A stretch of DNA of 58,931 bases from Chryseobacterium sp. PMSZPI (GTDB taxonomy: Bacteria > Bacteroidota > Bacteroidia > Flavobacteriales > Weeksellaceae), in the NCBI RefSeq assembly GCF_002835665.1, contig NZ_PIZV01000025.1, positions 1 to 58,931 of the forward strand, read 5' to 3'. Within the stretch, counting starts at the first letter, position 1. Each line of letters begins with the position of its first letter. Under the pieces are notes generated by a model that was not told the origin of the DNA, searched no databases, and was given only the letters and a program-made list of their open reading frames with translations. Positions 9,601-17,468 of this stretch are shown in pieces. A program made the position numbers and the translations under genes.

Positions 9601-9809
9601 TTGATTTGTTCTTCTAAGGGGGTTACTACAGAACGGATCACCGTTTCACTGTTTCCTCCCGGATAAGACCCGGAAACTGTAATAGTAGGTGGTGAGATAT
9701 CCGGGAATCTGGTCACTGCCAGCTGGTTTAATCCTATTATCCCTAAAATGACAATGATAAGGGATATCACCGTCGCCAATACCGGGCGGTCTATTATCTT
9801 TTTTAACAT
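6651..9809 (-). CDS. RND multidrug efflux permease, HAE1 family (AcrB/MexB-like)
   Basis: At 1052 residues this matches the usual length of HAE1 proton-driven pumps. It starts with MLKKIIDRPVLATVISLIIV, has twelve predicted membrane spans in two halves with two large periplasmic loops, and carries the family hallmarks SYPGGNSETV, the TM4 pair of aspartates in GIVVDDAIVVVEAV, and SGSAGLFYKQFAYTLA. Near the end come GLIMLIGLLAKNAILIVEFA and ARLRPIIMTSLAFI. It should export hydrophobic or amphipathic compounds by proton antiport as a trimer. It lies 29 bases after the adaptor gene and overlaps the channel gene. The true substrate cannot be read from sequence; related pumps carry drugs, dyes and bile salts. 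Confidence 0.95.
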   Translation of the reverse strand: MLKKIIDRPVLATVISLIIVILGIIGLNQLAVTRFPDISPPTITVSGSYPGGNSETVIRSVVTPLEEQINGVEDMEYMKSTASNDGTFSISIIFKQGVNADQAAVNVQNRVQQATPILPQEVVRMGLTTSKQQNSMVLIFNIYTEDNKQYDETFLQNYANINLIPQVKRVKGVGQAMVFGIKDYSMRIWLNPQKMSSYGLEPADVSRAIADHSLESAPGKLGEESNAALEYVIRYKGKKNKPEQYENIIVKNTGTQVIRLKDVARVEFGAISNTGDNLSNGKNAVTVAIMQTTGSNANQIEIGVNKAIEQLSKSFPPGIKYTKVMSTKERLDEATGQVKSTLIEAFILVFIVVFVFLQDFRSTIIPAIAVPVAIIGTFFFLLVLGFTINVLTLFALVLAIGIVVDDAIVVVEAVHSNMEGTDLSGRDATHKAMSEITGAVISITLVMSAVFIPIGFMSGSAGLFYKQFAYTLAIAIIISAVNALTLTPALCAVFLKNHHAEEGEKSKGFGQRFAVAFNAGFNNMTNRYAKGVKFLIGRKWIATGLVVGIIGIAGWLMSSTPKSFVPMEDDGFFMYTLSMPPGTALTKTTEVSNKINAILKSIDAVKENTSITGYNLLSNSAGPAYAMGFVKLKPKKERGAVQDIQEIVDMANGKLAAIKEGSVMTFRMPPVEGYGMTNDAEIVLQDRMGRGPQVLKAKADEVIGQLMQIPEVAFAYTMFRADYPQLELEVNEDKAKQLGVSVSNLLGTVQTYFSGDQSQNFSRFGKFYRVNIKADGVFRMDEQAFNDIFVKNDKGDMVPVNTLIALKKVYGPESVQRYNLYNSLNINVSPKPGISNGALMDKIEKTLSNLPSDYSYEWTGLSLEEKSAGNQTVVILGLCLLFVYLLLAAQYESYILPLAVMLSIPTGIVGAFLGIKTIGLDNNIYVQVGLIMLIGLLAKNAILIVEFAVQRRKAGLSILDSALEGAKARLRPIIMTSLAFIVGMIPLMISTGGMASGNKSISVSAAIGMLSGVVLGVFVIPVLYMFFQYLDEKFSSKKKYPVIQNQLTNENI

Positions 9810-9838
9810 TTTCGAATTTTCTAAGAATGATTATAAAA

Positions 9839-10957
9839 CTATTTCAAGGGAACCACTTTAGCAACTACCTGGGCTCCATCTGTAAGGGCATCAATTCTGT
9901 TGATCGCAACCTTATCCCCTGCATTCACTCCTTCTTTTATAAAATAGTCCTGAGTGGTACTTCCTGAAACTTTAATTTGAGTCATTTTCACTTTATCCTT
10001 TCCCTCCAGTTTGTATACAAAAAATCTGTCCTGAATATCTTTCACAGAATTTTTTGGAAGTTTTACGACTCCATTCAGAGCATTGTGAATCAGCACTCTG
10101 GCAGTACCTCCCGCTCTCAATAATTTGTCAGGATTTTGGAAAACGGCTTTCATCTGGATACTTCCTGTGTTTCTATCAAAGTTTCCGCTGGCATTCTCTA
10201 ATCTACCTTTAAAAGTGTATGTAGAACCATCTGCCAAAATCAACTCTACATTTTCGGCGTTGTTTCCTGATGTTGTAGCTCTACTATGTGCAATAAAATC
10301 AGCCTCATTCATAGAGAAATAGACATTCACTGTATTGATATTCGAAAGAGTCGTTAGTGGTGATGGATCAGAAGGACTGATCAGGTTTCCTACTCTATTC
10401 GGAATCCTTCCGATATATCCGCTTACAGGAGCTTTGATATAGGTAAAATTAGCATTGATCTTTGACGACCCTAATGACGACTGTGCCTGAGCTACCTGTG
10501 CAGAAGCTGCTTTATAACTTGCCTGTGCAGTTTTCAACTGCATATCGGAAACAACTTTCCCTTCTACAAGAGGTTTTAGTTTTTCAACTTCCAGTCTGGC
10601 GGTTTCCTGAGCGGCCAGGGCGGCTTTTAGAGCCGCCTGATTAGTATTAACCTGTTCATTGTACACAGATGGATTAATTCTAAATAAAGTCTGGCCTTTA
10701 CTAACATATTGTCCTTCTTTAATATATACCGCTTCCAGGTATCCTGTAACCTGAGCTTTTATTTCTACATTGTCCTGTCCTTCTATACTTCCCGGATATC
10801 CTGTAGATACATCTTCATCCCCCGACTTTACCTGAATAAAGTCTGTAGGTAATGCCGGCATTTGTTGAGGGTTTTCCTGAGCATTTCCTGAACCGCAGGA
10901 ATATAATATCGCTGCAGCTGTAAGTGAAAGCACCCAATATCCTTTTCTATAATTCAT
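9839..10957 (-). CDS. RND efflux periplasmic adaptor lipoprotein (AcrA/MexA-like)
   Basis: This 372-residue membrane fusion protein starts with a lipoprotein signal (lipobox LYSC, Cys 21). It contains the biotinyl-lipoyl-like halves (EIKAQVTGYLEAVYIKEGQY and FTYIKAPVSGYIGRIPNRVG), an alpha-helical hairpin rich in Ala and Gln between them, and the beta-barrel and proximal domains after residue 200. It should bridge permease and channel in the periplasm. It is the first gene of the pump operon. Its promoter region (10958-11234) contains two perfect direct repeats 67-100 bases before the start codon that look like a binding site for the adjacent LytTR regulator. Confidence 0.94.
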   Translation of the reverse strand: MNYRKGYWVLSLTAAAILYSCGSGNAQENPQQMPALPTDFIQVKSGDEDVSTGYPGSIEGQDNVEIKAQVTGYLEAVYIKEGQYVSKGQTLFRINPSVYNEQVNTNQAALKAALAAQETARLEVEKLKPLVEGKVVSDMQLKTAQASYKAASAQVAQAQSSLGSSKINANFTYIKAPVSGYIGRIPNRVGNLISPSDPSPLTTLSNINTVNVYFSMNEADFIAHSRATTSGNNAENVELILADGSTYTFKGRLENASGNFDRNTGSIQMKAVFQNPDKLLRAGGTARVLIHNALNGVVKLPKNSVKDIQDRFFVYKLEGKDKVKMTQIKVSGSTTQDYFIKEGVNAGDKVAINRIDALTDGAQVVAKVVPLK

Positions 10958-11023
10958 AACATTTGATTTTAAATTTTACATCAGCAAAATAAGCTTATAT
11001 AATAAGGATGCTCGTACAGAAAT

Positions 11024-11057
11024 CAGGTGAAACGTAGTTAATCGCAGGTGAAACGTA
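11024..11057 (-). promoter_or_regulatory. Probable LytTR operator: 13-bp direct repeat with 21-bp period
   Basis: The sequence CAGGTGAAACGTA occurs twice without mismatch, at 11024-11036 and 11045-11057, so equivalent bases lie exactly 21 bp (two helical turns) apart. LytTR-domain regulators are known to bind paired imperfect direct repeats with this kind of spacing. The site lies 67 bases upstream of the pump adaptor start and beside a LytTR regulator gene. A single partial copy (TGAAACGT, 13198-13205) lies upstream of the kinase gene. Confidence 0.7.
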
Positions 11058-11183
11058 TGATACCAAAAATGAAAGGAAAAGTCCCTATACAGGCTATTTA
11101 AATCCATAAAAAGTAGCTTTTTTCATATTAATATTTTAACATTTCAATTTCTACGATTCATTTCTTAAGGATATAAAAACAAA

Positions 11184-11210
11184 AAGATTGCCTTTATGTA
11201 AAGCAATCTT
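11184..11210 (-). terminator. Intrinsic terminator of the LytS/LytTR operon
   Basis: AAGATTGC (11184-11191) pairs with GCAATCTT (11203-11210), with further inner pairing. On the minus strand it is followed by TTTTGTTTTTATA. It lies 25 bases beyond the response regulator stop codon, which shows that the pump operon needs its own promoter. Confidence 0.72.
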
Positions 11211-11234
11211 ATATCATTTTATAGTATTTTGTCA

Positions 11235-11999
11235 TTAATAATCCATCCAGGATTTGAAAATGGAAGCTTTTTCCCTACTGACGATTACTTCCATATCGGG
11301 TTGTTTTCTGAGTTCAAGTTTTAATTTTCCGTTAAAATGATTAAAAACCTGTTTTACAGAATCAATATGAATGATAAATTGTCTATTTGCCCGGAAAAAA
11401 GTTTTCGGATCCAGCTGTTTTTCAAGTTCTTCCAATGTTTGAGGAATATTTTCAATAACGCCGCTGTTCAGCATGGCTTTACTGATTCCCAGTTCTGTAT
11501 AAAAGTAAAGAATATCTTCTGCAAGAACTGTTTTATAGCCGTCTCTGTGGGGGATAAGAAATCGTTTTCTGTAATCTTTAGGCTGAATATAATTGAGAAG
11601 TCCTTCAATAGCTGATCCTACTACCGGAACGGATTCCATAAAGGTTTCATACCTTTTTAAAGCGGCATCAAGCTCTTCTTCTTCTATGGGTTTTAAAAGG
11701 TAATCAATGCTGTTATATTTAAAAGCTTGTACGGCATATTCATCATAAGCCGTGGTAAAAATTACAGCACTTTTTATTTCACATTTATTGAATATTTCAA
11801 AGCTCAATCCATCTGCCAGACGAACATCCATCATAATGACATCCGGTACTACATTATTTTCCAGCCAATGTACTGCTGAGGTAATCGAATCTTCTACAGA
11901 TAATATCTCGATATGAGGTCTTAGCTTTAGCAACAGTCTTTTCAACCTGTCTGCATTGGGTCTTTCGTCCTCAAGTATTAAAATTTTATTAATCTTCAT
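11235..11999 (-). CDS. LytTR family response regulator (AgrA/LytR-like)
   Basis: The 254-residue protein has an N-terminal receiver domain (residues about 4-125) with the acidic pair LEDE, the phosphate-accepting Asp 58 in VIMMDVRL, the Thr in FTTAYDEYA and the Lys in YLLKPIEEEE. A LytTR DNA-binding domain follows (about 150-254; DILYFYTELGISKAM, FFRANRQFIIHIDSV). It overlaps the kinase gene by four bases. With the direct repeats at 11024-11057 in front of the RND pump, the most economical reading is that this regulator controls pump expression, though this is inference. Confidence 0.93.
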   Translation of the reverse strand: MKINKILILEDERPNADRLKRLLLKLRPHIEILSVEDSITSAVHWLENNVVPDVIMMDVRLADGLSFEIFNKCEIKSAVIFTTAYDEYAVQAFKYNSIDYLLKPIEEEELDAALKRYETFMESVPVVGSAIEGLLNYIQPKDYRKRFLIPHRDGYKTVLAEDILYFYTELGISKAMLNSGVIENIPQTLEELEKQLDPKTFFRANRQFIIHIDSVKQVFNHFNGKLKLELRKQPDMEVIVSREKASIFKSWMDY

Positions 12000-13114
12000 A
12001 TCAATGGAAGTTTTACAATAAATTTATTTTCGGTTTTTTCTATCATCGGTTTTGTATACCCCAGGATCTCATATCTTGCTATAATATTGGTAAGTCCAAC
12101 TCCTGAAGAATCCGGCTTATTGATCAATGGTAAAAAAGTATTGGAAACCACCAGTTCCTTATCCGGGGTGGTATATACCTCAATTTCTAAAGGATTAGAT
12201 TTTGAAGTTTGATTGTGTTTAATCGCATTTTCCACCAATAGCTGTAGTGATAATGGGAGTGTATACATCGATTTATATTCCTCCTGAATATTAATTTTAA
12301 AGACAACTCCTTCCCCAATTCTTTTTTCGATCAGGAAAATATAAGATTCCAAAAATTTCAATTCTTCTTCTACTACGATGATATCTTTCTTAGAATTTAC
12401 CAATAAGTACCGATAAACTCTGGCAAATTTTTCTGAATAATCATACCCAAGTTGTTGATCTTCGAGGATGAGTTCAGACAGGACACTTAAATTATTAAAA
12501 ATAAAATGGGGGTCTATCTGCAGCTTAAGTGCCTGTAGTTCGGCTGCCATCGCAGCTTGTTTATGCTTGGAAGCTCTCAGCTTATGTTGGGCAGCTTCTA
12601 CAGCGGTTTTCTTCCAGTTTTCTAAAAGATAATCTACAGTATTAAATGCACTGATCGTTAAGGATACAACAATATTCGTAGCAATCCATTGCCCCAGCAA
12701 GGTATACTCTTTCCGGGAATCCATTTCCGGTAAACTATGCGAACTACAGTCAATAATAGCATTAATGATCATTACAATCAGAACGCTTCCAACAATCTGA
12801 AGAACTCCCTGCACAAGCAATCTCTTAACAGTTCTGTCTTTCCATGGAAGGAGCTTATTGAGGGTTTTATCAATAAGCAGACTCACTTCTGAAATAATGG
12901 CTGAAAAAAAGAAGACCCATAATGCATCTTCAAAAAACATTTTCAGAGGAGTTTGCAGATAGTTTTGCCAAACAGGATCAAACGGATCAATAAGATAAGA
13001 AAAGATGCAAAAGGTAAAGATGGCTACAGCCCAAATAGCCAGCCTTCTTTTCATTGTTGAAAGAATTTTTTTATATCGTATTATATTTTTCCTGATTGTA
13101 GAAATCCTATTCAT
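11996..13114 (-). CDS. Sensor histidine kinase, LytS/YehU type (His_kinase PF06580)
   Basis: The 372-residue protein has four predicted membrane spans (about 26-42, 61-80, 101-120, 142-160) with no recognisable extracellular sensor domain. Next come a coiled segment, the phospho-acceptor motif QIDPHFIFNNLS with His 203, the N-box LLVENAIKHNQ and the glycine box SGVGLTNIIARYEIL. It should autophosphorylate and pass phosphate to the overlapping LytTR regulator. An ATG at 13054 (MKRRLAIW) is an alternative start, but the upstream ATG lies at a normal distance from a TATATTTA box at about 13135-13142. The signal is unknown; membrane stress or pump substrates are possible. Confidence 0.92.
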   Translation of the reverse strand: MNRISTIRKNIIRYKKILSTMKRRLAIWAVAIFTFCIFSYLIDPFDPVWQNYLQTPLKMFFEDALWVFFFSAIISEVSLLIDKTLNKLLPWKDRTVKRLLVQGVLQIVGSVLIVMIINAIIDCSSHSLPEMDSRKEYTLLGQWIATNIVVSLTISAFNTVDYLLENWKKTAVEAAQHKLRASKHKQAAMAAELQALKLQIDPHFIFNNLSVLSELILEDQQLGYDYSEKFARVYRYLLVNSKKDIIVVEEELKFLESYIFLIEKRIGEGVVFKINIQEEYKSMYTLPLSLQLLVENAIKHNQTSKSNPLEIEVYTTPDKELVVSNTFLPLINKPDSSGVGLTNIIARYEILGYTKPMIEKTENKFIVKLPLI

Positions 13115-13344
13115 CTTCGGGATTTTGTGAATGTAAATATAGAAATAGATTTTCTAAGGCTTTCTTCTATTTTAAACGAGACCGCCAAAACTAAGCCTGA
13201 AACGTTAAATAAAAGACTTCAAATGGAAGCTAACGGTTCATCACCTGAAAAAGACATTTCATCATCGTTTTATGCAATGTCACAATATTTTTAATAAGAT
13301 ATGCTTATCTCCCATTTTATTTTTGTTCTACCAATTTCAGCACA

Positions 13345-14169
13345 ATGAAAACAATAATTGTATGCACAGATTTTTCCCAGGAAGCAGAAAATGCCACCCA
13401 TTATGCTGCCTCTATGGCCAAAGAAACACAATATAAAATAGTGCTTTTTAATTTGCAGAGTGTCTCCATTCATGCCCTTAATGCTCAGGCCTCTGCAGAT
13501 TTTTTTTATGCACAAACCCTTAAGAATCAAAAAATGCTTTCCGATAAAGCATCTGAGCTTGGCGGGTTATATTCCATCGATACCGGTTTCTATCTTGCGT
13601 CCGGTAATTTTATTGAAGAGCTTAATCTTTGCATTCAAAATACAAACGGGGATTTTGTTGTCATGGGTATGGCAGAAAAAACTCTTGAACAAAAACTTCT
13701 GGGAAATACAGTCACTACGGCTATTCATCAGATTAAAAAGCCCATATTGATTGTTCCTAATCATATAGAATATACAGGGATCCGAAAAATTCTTTTCGCC
13801 TATGATACCCATAAAAGCATGACCTGGTCTGCCATGAACAATATTTATGAGTTCATCAATGCCTTCAACTCTGAAATTGAAGTATTTAATGTAAGTGAGA
13901 AAATACGTGATTTTACAGAAGTTATTCATGATGCAGATCTCAACTCCGGATATGATCTTAATGACATTAAATATAATTTTAAAATGATCCAATCTGTTGA
14001 AGTGGTTAAAGCCATTGAAGAAGAAGTAAAGCTAACCAACTCTGACCTACTCACCATGGTTCCTCAAAAATATAATTTTTTAGAGTCCCTGTTTCACAGA
14101 AGCAAAACAGCCATTATGGCATATAAGAATAAAATTCCTTTATTATCAATCCCCTTAAACATAGATTAA
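13345..14169 (+). CDS. Universal stress protein, tandem UspA domains
   Basis: This is a 274-residue protein made of two Usp folds. The first (about 1-140) starts KTIIVCTDFSQEAENATHYA and ends with the nucleotide-loop region GMAEKTLEQKLLGNTVTTAI followed by KKPILIVPNHIEY. The second (about 145-272) starts KILFAYDTHKSM and ends YKNKIPLLSIPL without a clear ATP loop, so it is probably a non-binding half. It is cytosolic and of general stress function. It is transcribed divergently from the LytS/LytTR operon across 230 bases and is followed by a strong terminator, so it is monocistronic. Confidence 0.88.
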   Translation: MKTIIVCTDFSQEAENATHYAASMAKETQYKIVLFNLQSVSIHALNAQASADFFYAQTLKNQKMLSDKASELGGLYSIDTGFYLASGNFIEELNLCIQNTNGDFVVMGMAEKTLEQKLLGNTVTTAIHQIKKPILIVPNHIEYTGIRKILFAYDTHKSMTWSAMNNIYEFINAFNSEIEVFNVSEKIRDFTEVIHDADLNSGYDLNDIKYNFKMIQSVEVVKAIEEEVKLTNSDLLTMVPQKYNFLESLFHRSKTAIMAYKNKIPLLSIPLNID

Positions 14170-14246
14170 GAATCAATAAAAATCTGTTAACATTTGACTT
14201 ATCCTTTTTGCCTTTAAGGGCTAAATTTTACACTTAATCTTGTTTA

Positions 14247-14280
14247 GCAGGACCGGAAAATTCCGGTCCTGCTTTTTATT
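14247..14280 (+). terminator. Intrinsic terminator of the universal stress gene
   Basis: GCAGGACCGG (14247-14256) pairs perfectly with CCGGTCCTGC (14263-14272) around a 6-base AAAATT loop and is followed by TTTTTATTTTATT. It is the most GC-rich hairpin of the neighbourhood. Confidence 0.9.
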
Positions 14281-14385
14281 TTATTACTCAGCAGTTCTAC
14301 CATTTCAATACCACATGTAATCATTTCATTTTCAAATGATTAATTTATTTCACTATATTAGCAATAATGCTTAAATTTTTCAGGA

Positions 14386-15696
14386 ATGATCTACCTTCAA
14401 AAGAAATATATTTCCACAAGAACAGGCATACTCCTATTGATCGTAATGACCATGGCCTTTTCAACTTTAGAGGCTGTCATATTTCACAAGGATACTCTCT
14501 CTATCAAATTAAATGGCCCCTGGAAATTCAAAACAGGAGACCAACCTATATGGGCTGATCCCAATTTTGATGATTCAGCATGGGAGAATGTGGATCTTAC
14601 GGCCTCACCCGATGCACACGACTCTGATGTAGGCCTTACGAGCTATACAGGAGGTTGGACCAGTAAAGGCCACCCTAAATATTCCGGCTATGCCTGGTAT
14701 AGAATAAAAGTTCCTTTAGAAAAAATTAAAGGAAATAGGTTAGCTTTAACAGGTCCGCCTGCAGTAGATGATGCCTATCAATTATTTGTCAATGGAGTTT
14801 TATTGGGAAGCGCCGGAGATTTTACAACTTCAATACCGGTCGCCTATAGTATACAACCCAGAATATTCCTTTTACCGGAAAGTATAAGAAATGAAAAACA
14901 GATCATAATTGCTATCAGGGTATGGATGAGCTCGGCCACAATAGGTCAGATTCCTGATGCAGGAGGAATTCATATTGCACCGGAGCTTGGAGAAAAAAAC
15001 AGTATTGAATCAAAATATAAATTTCAATGGGGACAAACCATCAAAGGCTATATTGTTGAAGTGATTGAGCCTATTTTCTTTATTTTATTGGCTTTATTGA
15101 TCTTCTATCTGTATAAACCTAGCCGACAATATCAATGGTTTATTATAGCATTAATTTTATTGGCAATGGTTCGAGCTAACCAGGCTTTTTATTACTGGCT
15201 TCAGATAGAAAGCTCTCATGAAATAGATGTAGTAACTACAGTTATTCTAATGCCACTGGCATTGGGCTCATGGATTATGGCATGGAAGGATTGGTTTGCT
15301 GTCAATCGTCCTTGGATTCCTAATGTTATTTTTGGATGCACACTCATTTATATGGGTTCACAACTTTTGGCTCTTCCGTGGTTATCAGATTCAATTCCTC
15401 ATTCTGCATTTCAGTCGGTATCAAAATATGTCCGATTAGTATTTGCTATCATGATGATGTTGATTATTTACTCCGGAATCCAAAAACAAGGTAAAAGAGT
15501 TTGGTTTTATTTACCTGCTGTATTGCTTGTTTCAATAGGCTTATTTGCGCAGGAATTATCTGAGCTTCATATTCAGGGAATATGGTTTCCTTATGGTGTT
15601 GGAGTATCGCGTAGTCAATATGCATATGCTGCATTTGTAGTGGTAATGTTCATATTATTGATGTATGAAAGAAAAGCTAAAAACATAAAAGGATAA
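14386..15696 (+). CDS. Galactose-binding-like/7TM membrane protein without output domain
   Basis: The 436-residue protein has an N-terminal anchor or signal (about 14-32), a jelly-roll domain resembling the GH2 sugar-binding fold (about 40-215; LNGPWKFKTGD, FDDSAWENVDL, GYAWYRIKVPL, AYQLFVNGVLLGSAGDF), and seven hydrophobic spans (about 220-430). In other phyla this receptor layout is usually followed by a coiled coil and a SpoIIE/PP2C phosphatase or histidine kinase domain. Here the protein ends six residues after the seventh span-proximal YERK, with no remnant coding downstream. It stands alone between a terminator and an unrelated promoter. It may signal through a partner protein. The fold is well supported; the function is unknown. 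Confidence 0.75.
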   Translation: MIYLQKKYISTRTGILLLIVMTMAFSTLEAVIFHKDTLSIKLNGPWKFKTGDQPIWADPNFDDSAWENVDLTASPDAHDSDVGLTSYTGGWTSKGHPKYSGYAWYRIKVPLEKIKGNRLALTGPPAVDDAYQLFVNGVLLGSAGDFTTSIPVAYSIQPRIFLLPESIRNEKQIIIAIRVWMSSATIGQIPDAGGIHIAPELGEKNSIESKYKFQWGQTIKGYIVEVIEPIFFILLALLIFYLYKPSRQYQWFIIALILLAMVRANQAFYYWLQIESSHEIDVVTTVILMPLALGSWIMAWKDWFAVNRPWIPNVIFGCTLIYMGSQLLALPWLSDSIPHSAFQSVSKYVRLVFAIMMMLIIYSGIQKQGKRVWFYLPAVLLVSIGLFAQELSELHIQGIWFPYGVGVSRSQYAYAAFVVVMFILLMYERKAKNIKG

Positions 15697-15866
15697 AAGC
15701 CATCATTGATTTGAAAGCCTGGTAACCAAAAAACTCTATAGCATCTGTTTTATCATGTTTTACAATTAATTTTCTTCTGTAAAAAAGGCAGATGTCATAA
15801 GAAATACTGAATAGATTCCTTAACTCTTTAATCACCTAACCTTTTCTTTAATTCTCAATATTTTAA

Positions 15867-15874
15867 TACATTTG
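15867..15874 (+). promoter_or_regulatory. -7 box of Bacteroidota type before the HExxH gene
   Basis: TACATTTG matches the flavobacterial -7 consensus TAnnTTTG and lies 18 bases before the ATG at 15893, giving a short leader. It overlaps the upstream TTG at 15872, which argues against that codon being the start. No clear TTG -33 element was found at the right distance. Confidence 0.5.
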
Positions 15875-15892
15875 TTATCAAACATATTCCCA

Positions 15893-16402
15893 ATGAATTT
15901 CGAACAGGTCAATCTACACCTTGATGCGTACAAAGAACACAACCAGATTCTGGATGCGGCGAAGTATCTGATTCATTCTTTTAACCTGGAGCATGAAAAC
16001 TTTGCCGGATTTGGATTCAGACAAGAGCTCTCTCCTACCTCAATGCTTCTCACTGCAGAAGGAGAATTGGGAGGTCCGCAGACGGTAATGATTCCTAGAA
16101 ATTTATTTGACTTTGATCTGAATCTTGTATTAAACATGATTGCCCATGAAATGCTCCATGTAAGGCAAAAGGCTCCCGGACAGGTAATAGAAGATAAAAA
16201 TGAAAGAGAGTTTCAAGCATATTATGAGATGCTTTTTCATAGAGTTTTCCCACAAATTCCGGAGGTTTCTGACTTTCATAAAAAATTCTTCGGTAGCAAA
16301 GCCCTGGAATACTATAAAAGGATGGGTGAAGGTTCAGAACTACAACAAAAATATGCAGAACAGAAAACAGAAGTAGAACGTTTAATTAACACATTACCAT
16401 GA
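15893..16402 (+). CDS. Putative small HExxH metalloprotease-like protein
   Basis: With the start at the ATG 15893 the protein has 169 residues and no signal peptide. Residues 85-89 read HEMLH within NMIAHEMLHVRQK, the zincin metal-binding pattern, and glutamates follow at 104 and 106 in NEREFQAYYE, where a third ligand could sit. The sequence before it (LLTAEGELGGPQTVMIPRNL) could supply the edge strand of such a fold. No family name is recognised. The gene overlaps the tRNA-binding protein gene by four bases (ATGA) and heads a group with an exonuclease and a Fe-S assembly protein. A metal-dependent peptidase is a reasonable guess; an inactive zincin fold is the alternative. Confidence 0.72.
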   Translation: MNFEQVNLHLDAYKEHNQILDAAKYLIHSFNLEHENFAGFGFRQELSPTSMLLTAEGELGGPQTVMIPRNLFDFDLNLVLNMIAHEMLHVRQKAPGQVIEDKNEREFQAYYEMLFHRVFPQIPEVSDFHKKFFGSKALEYYKRMGEGSELQQKYAEQKTEVERLINTLP

Positions 16403-16746
16403 CCACAAAACCAGACATAACTTGGGCAGATTTTGAAAAAATTGACATCCGATGCGGAACGATCCTTTCCGTTAATGACTTTGAAAAAGCCAGAAACCCC
16501 TCCTATCAGCTGGAAATTGATTTTGGAGATTTGGGAATCAGAAAATCATCCGCACAGATCACCTCATTGTATGAAAAGGATGAACTAGTAGGAAAACAGA
16601 TTTTAGCAGTAGTTAACTTCCCTAAAAAACAGATCGCCAATTTTTTCAGTGAGTGTCTTGTTTTGGGATTATACGGAGAAGATAAAAAAGACGTTACTCT
16701 TTTAACTCCTTCATTACCCATTAAAAACGGAATGCAGGTAGGATAA
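16399..16746 (+). CDS. csaA: CsaA-like tRNA-binding protein
   Basis: The 115-residue protein is a complete stand-alone EMAP/tRNA-binding OB-fold as in CsaA. It starts ITWADFEKIDIRCGTILSV and includes QLEIDFGDLGIRKSSAQIT, the loop GKQILAVVNFPKKQIANF and the C-terminal LLTPSLPIKNGMQVG. CsaA of other bacteria binds tRNA as a dimer and has been given chaperone-like roles in secretion. The start codon overlaps the stop of the HExxH gene, so translation is coupled. The exonuclease gene follows after 17 bases. Confidence 0.92.
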   Translation: MTTKPDITWADFEKIDIRCGTILSVNDFEKARNPSYQLEIDFGDLGIRKSSAQITSLYEKDELVGKQILAVVNFPKKQIANFFSECLVLGLYGEDKKDVTLLTPSLPIKNGMQVG

Positions 16747-16763
16747 TAGCTAAAAAAACACAT

Positions 16764-17465
16764 ATGATACAGAACATACCATTAGAAAGAGTTTTATTTC
16801 TTGATATTGAGACCGTTCCCCAGGCTGGCTCCTGGGACGAATTATCCGAAACCGACCAACATCTCTGGGATAAAAAAACAAGATTTCAGAGAAAAGAAGA
16901 GGTTTCTGCAGAGGAGTTTTATGACAGAGCCGGCATTATGGCCGAGTTTGGAAAAATAATCTGCATCACCATCGGTATGGTTGAAAAGAATGAAACATTA
17001 AAAATAAAAAGTTTCTCCGGGCATGATGAAAAGAAAATGCTTCAGGAATTTGGAGAAATCTTCAATAGCCCGAGGCTTTATAATGTAATTCTTTGCGCCC
17101 ACAACGGAAAAGAATTTGATTTCCCATGGATTGCCAGACGATACCTCATCAATGGAATGCAGCCTCCTGCTCCGTTCCAGATGTTTGGAAAAAAGCCTTG
17201 GGAGATTCCTCATATCGACACAATGGAGCTCTGGAAATTCGGGGATTATAAAAGTTTTGTATCATTGGAATTACTCGCCCATGTCTTCGGTATTCCCACT
17301 CCAAAGGACGATATTGACGGCTCAATGGTTTCATCAATCTACTACATAGAAAAAGACTTGCAGCGAATTGTTGACTATTGTGAAAAAGATGTCTTAACTT
17401 TGGCAAATATTTTCCGACGTATGCGTCAGGAAGATTTGTTGAAAAGGAATATCAATCTAGATTAA
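16764..17465 (+). CDS. 3'-5' exonuclease, DnaQ-like (PolB exo2 type)
   Basis: The 233-residue protein is a stand-alone DEDDy exonuclease. Motif I is VLFLDIETVPQ (Asp and Glu at about 13 and 15), motif II is LCAHNGKEFDFPWIARR and motif III is YCEKDVLTLAN, with the Tyr-x3-Asp spacing. It resembles the PF10108 group of predicted polymerase-B-like exonucleases found alone in many Bacteroidota. It should remove nucleotides from single-stranded DNA or RNA ends; the true substrate is unknown. It follows csaA by 17 bases and precedes the MIP18-family gene by three, so the group is one operon. Confidence 0.85.
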   Translation: MIQNIPLERVLFLDIETVPQAGSWDELSETDQHLWDKKTRFQRKEEVSAEEFYDRAGIMAEFGKIICITIGMVEKNETLKIKSFSGHDEKKMLQEFGEIFNSPRLYNVILCAHNGKEFDFPWIARRYLINGMQPPAPFQMFGKKPWEIPHIDTMELWKFGDYKSFVSLELLAHVFGIPTPKDDIDGSMVSSIYYIEKDLQRIVDYCEKDVLTLANIFRRMRQEDLLKRNINLD

Positions 17466-17468
17466 AAA

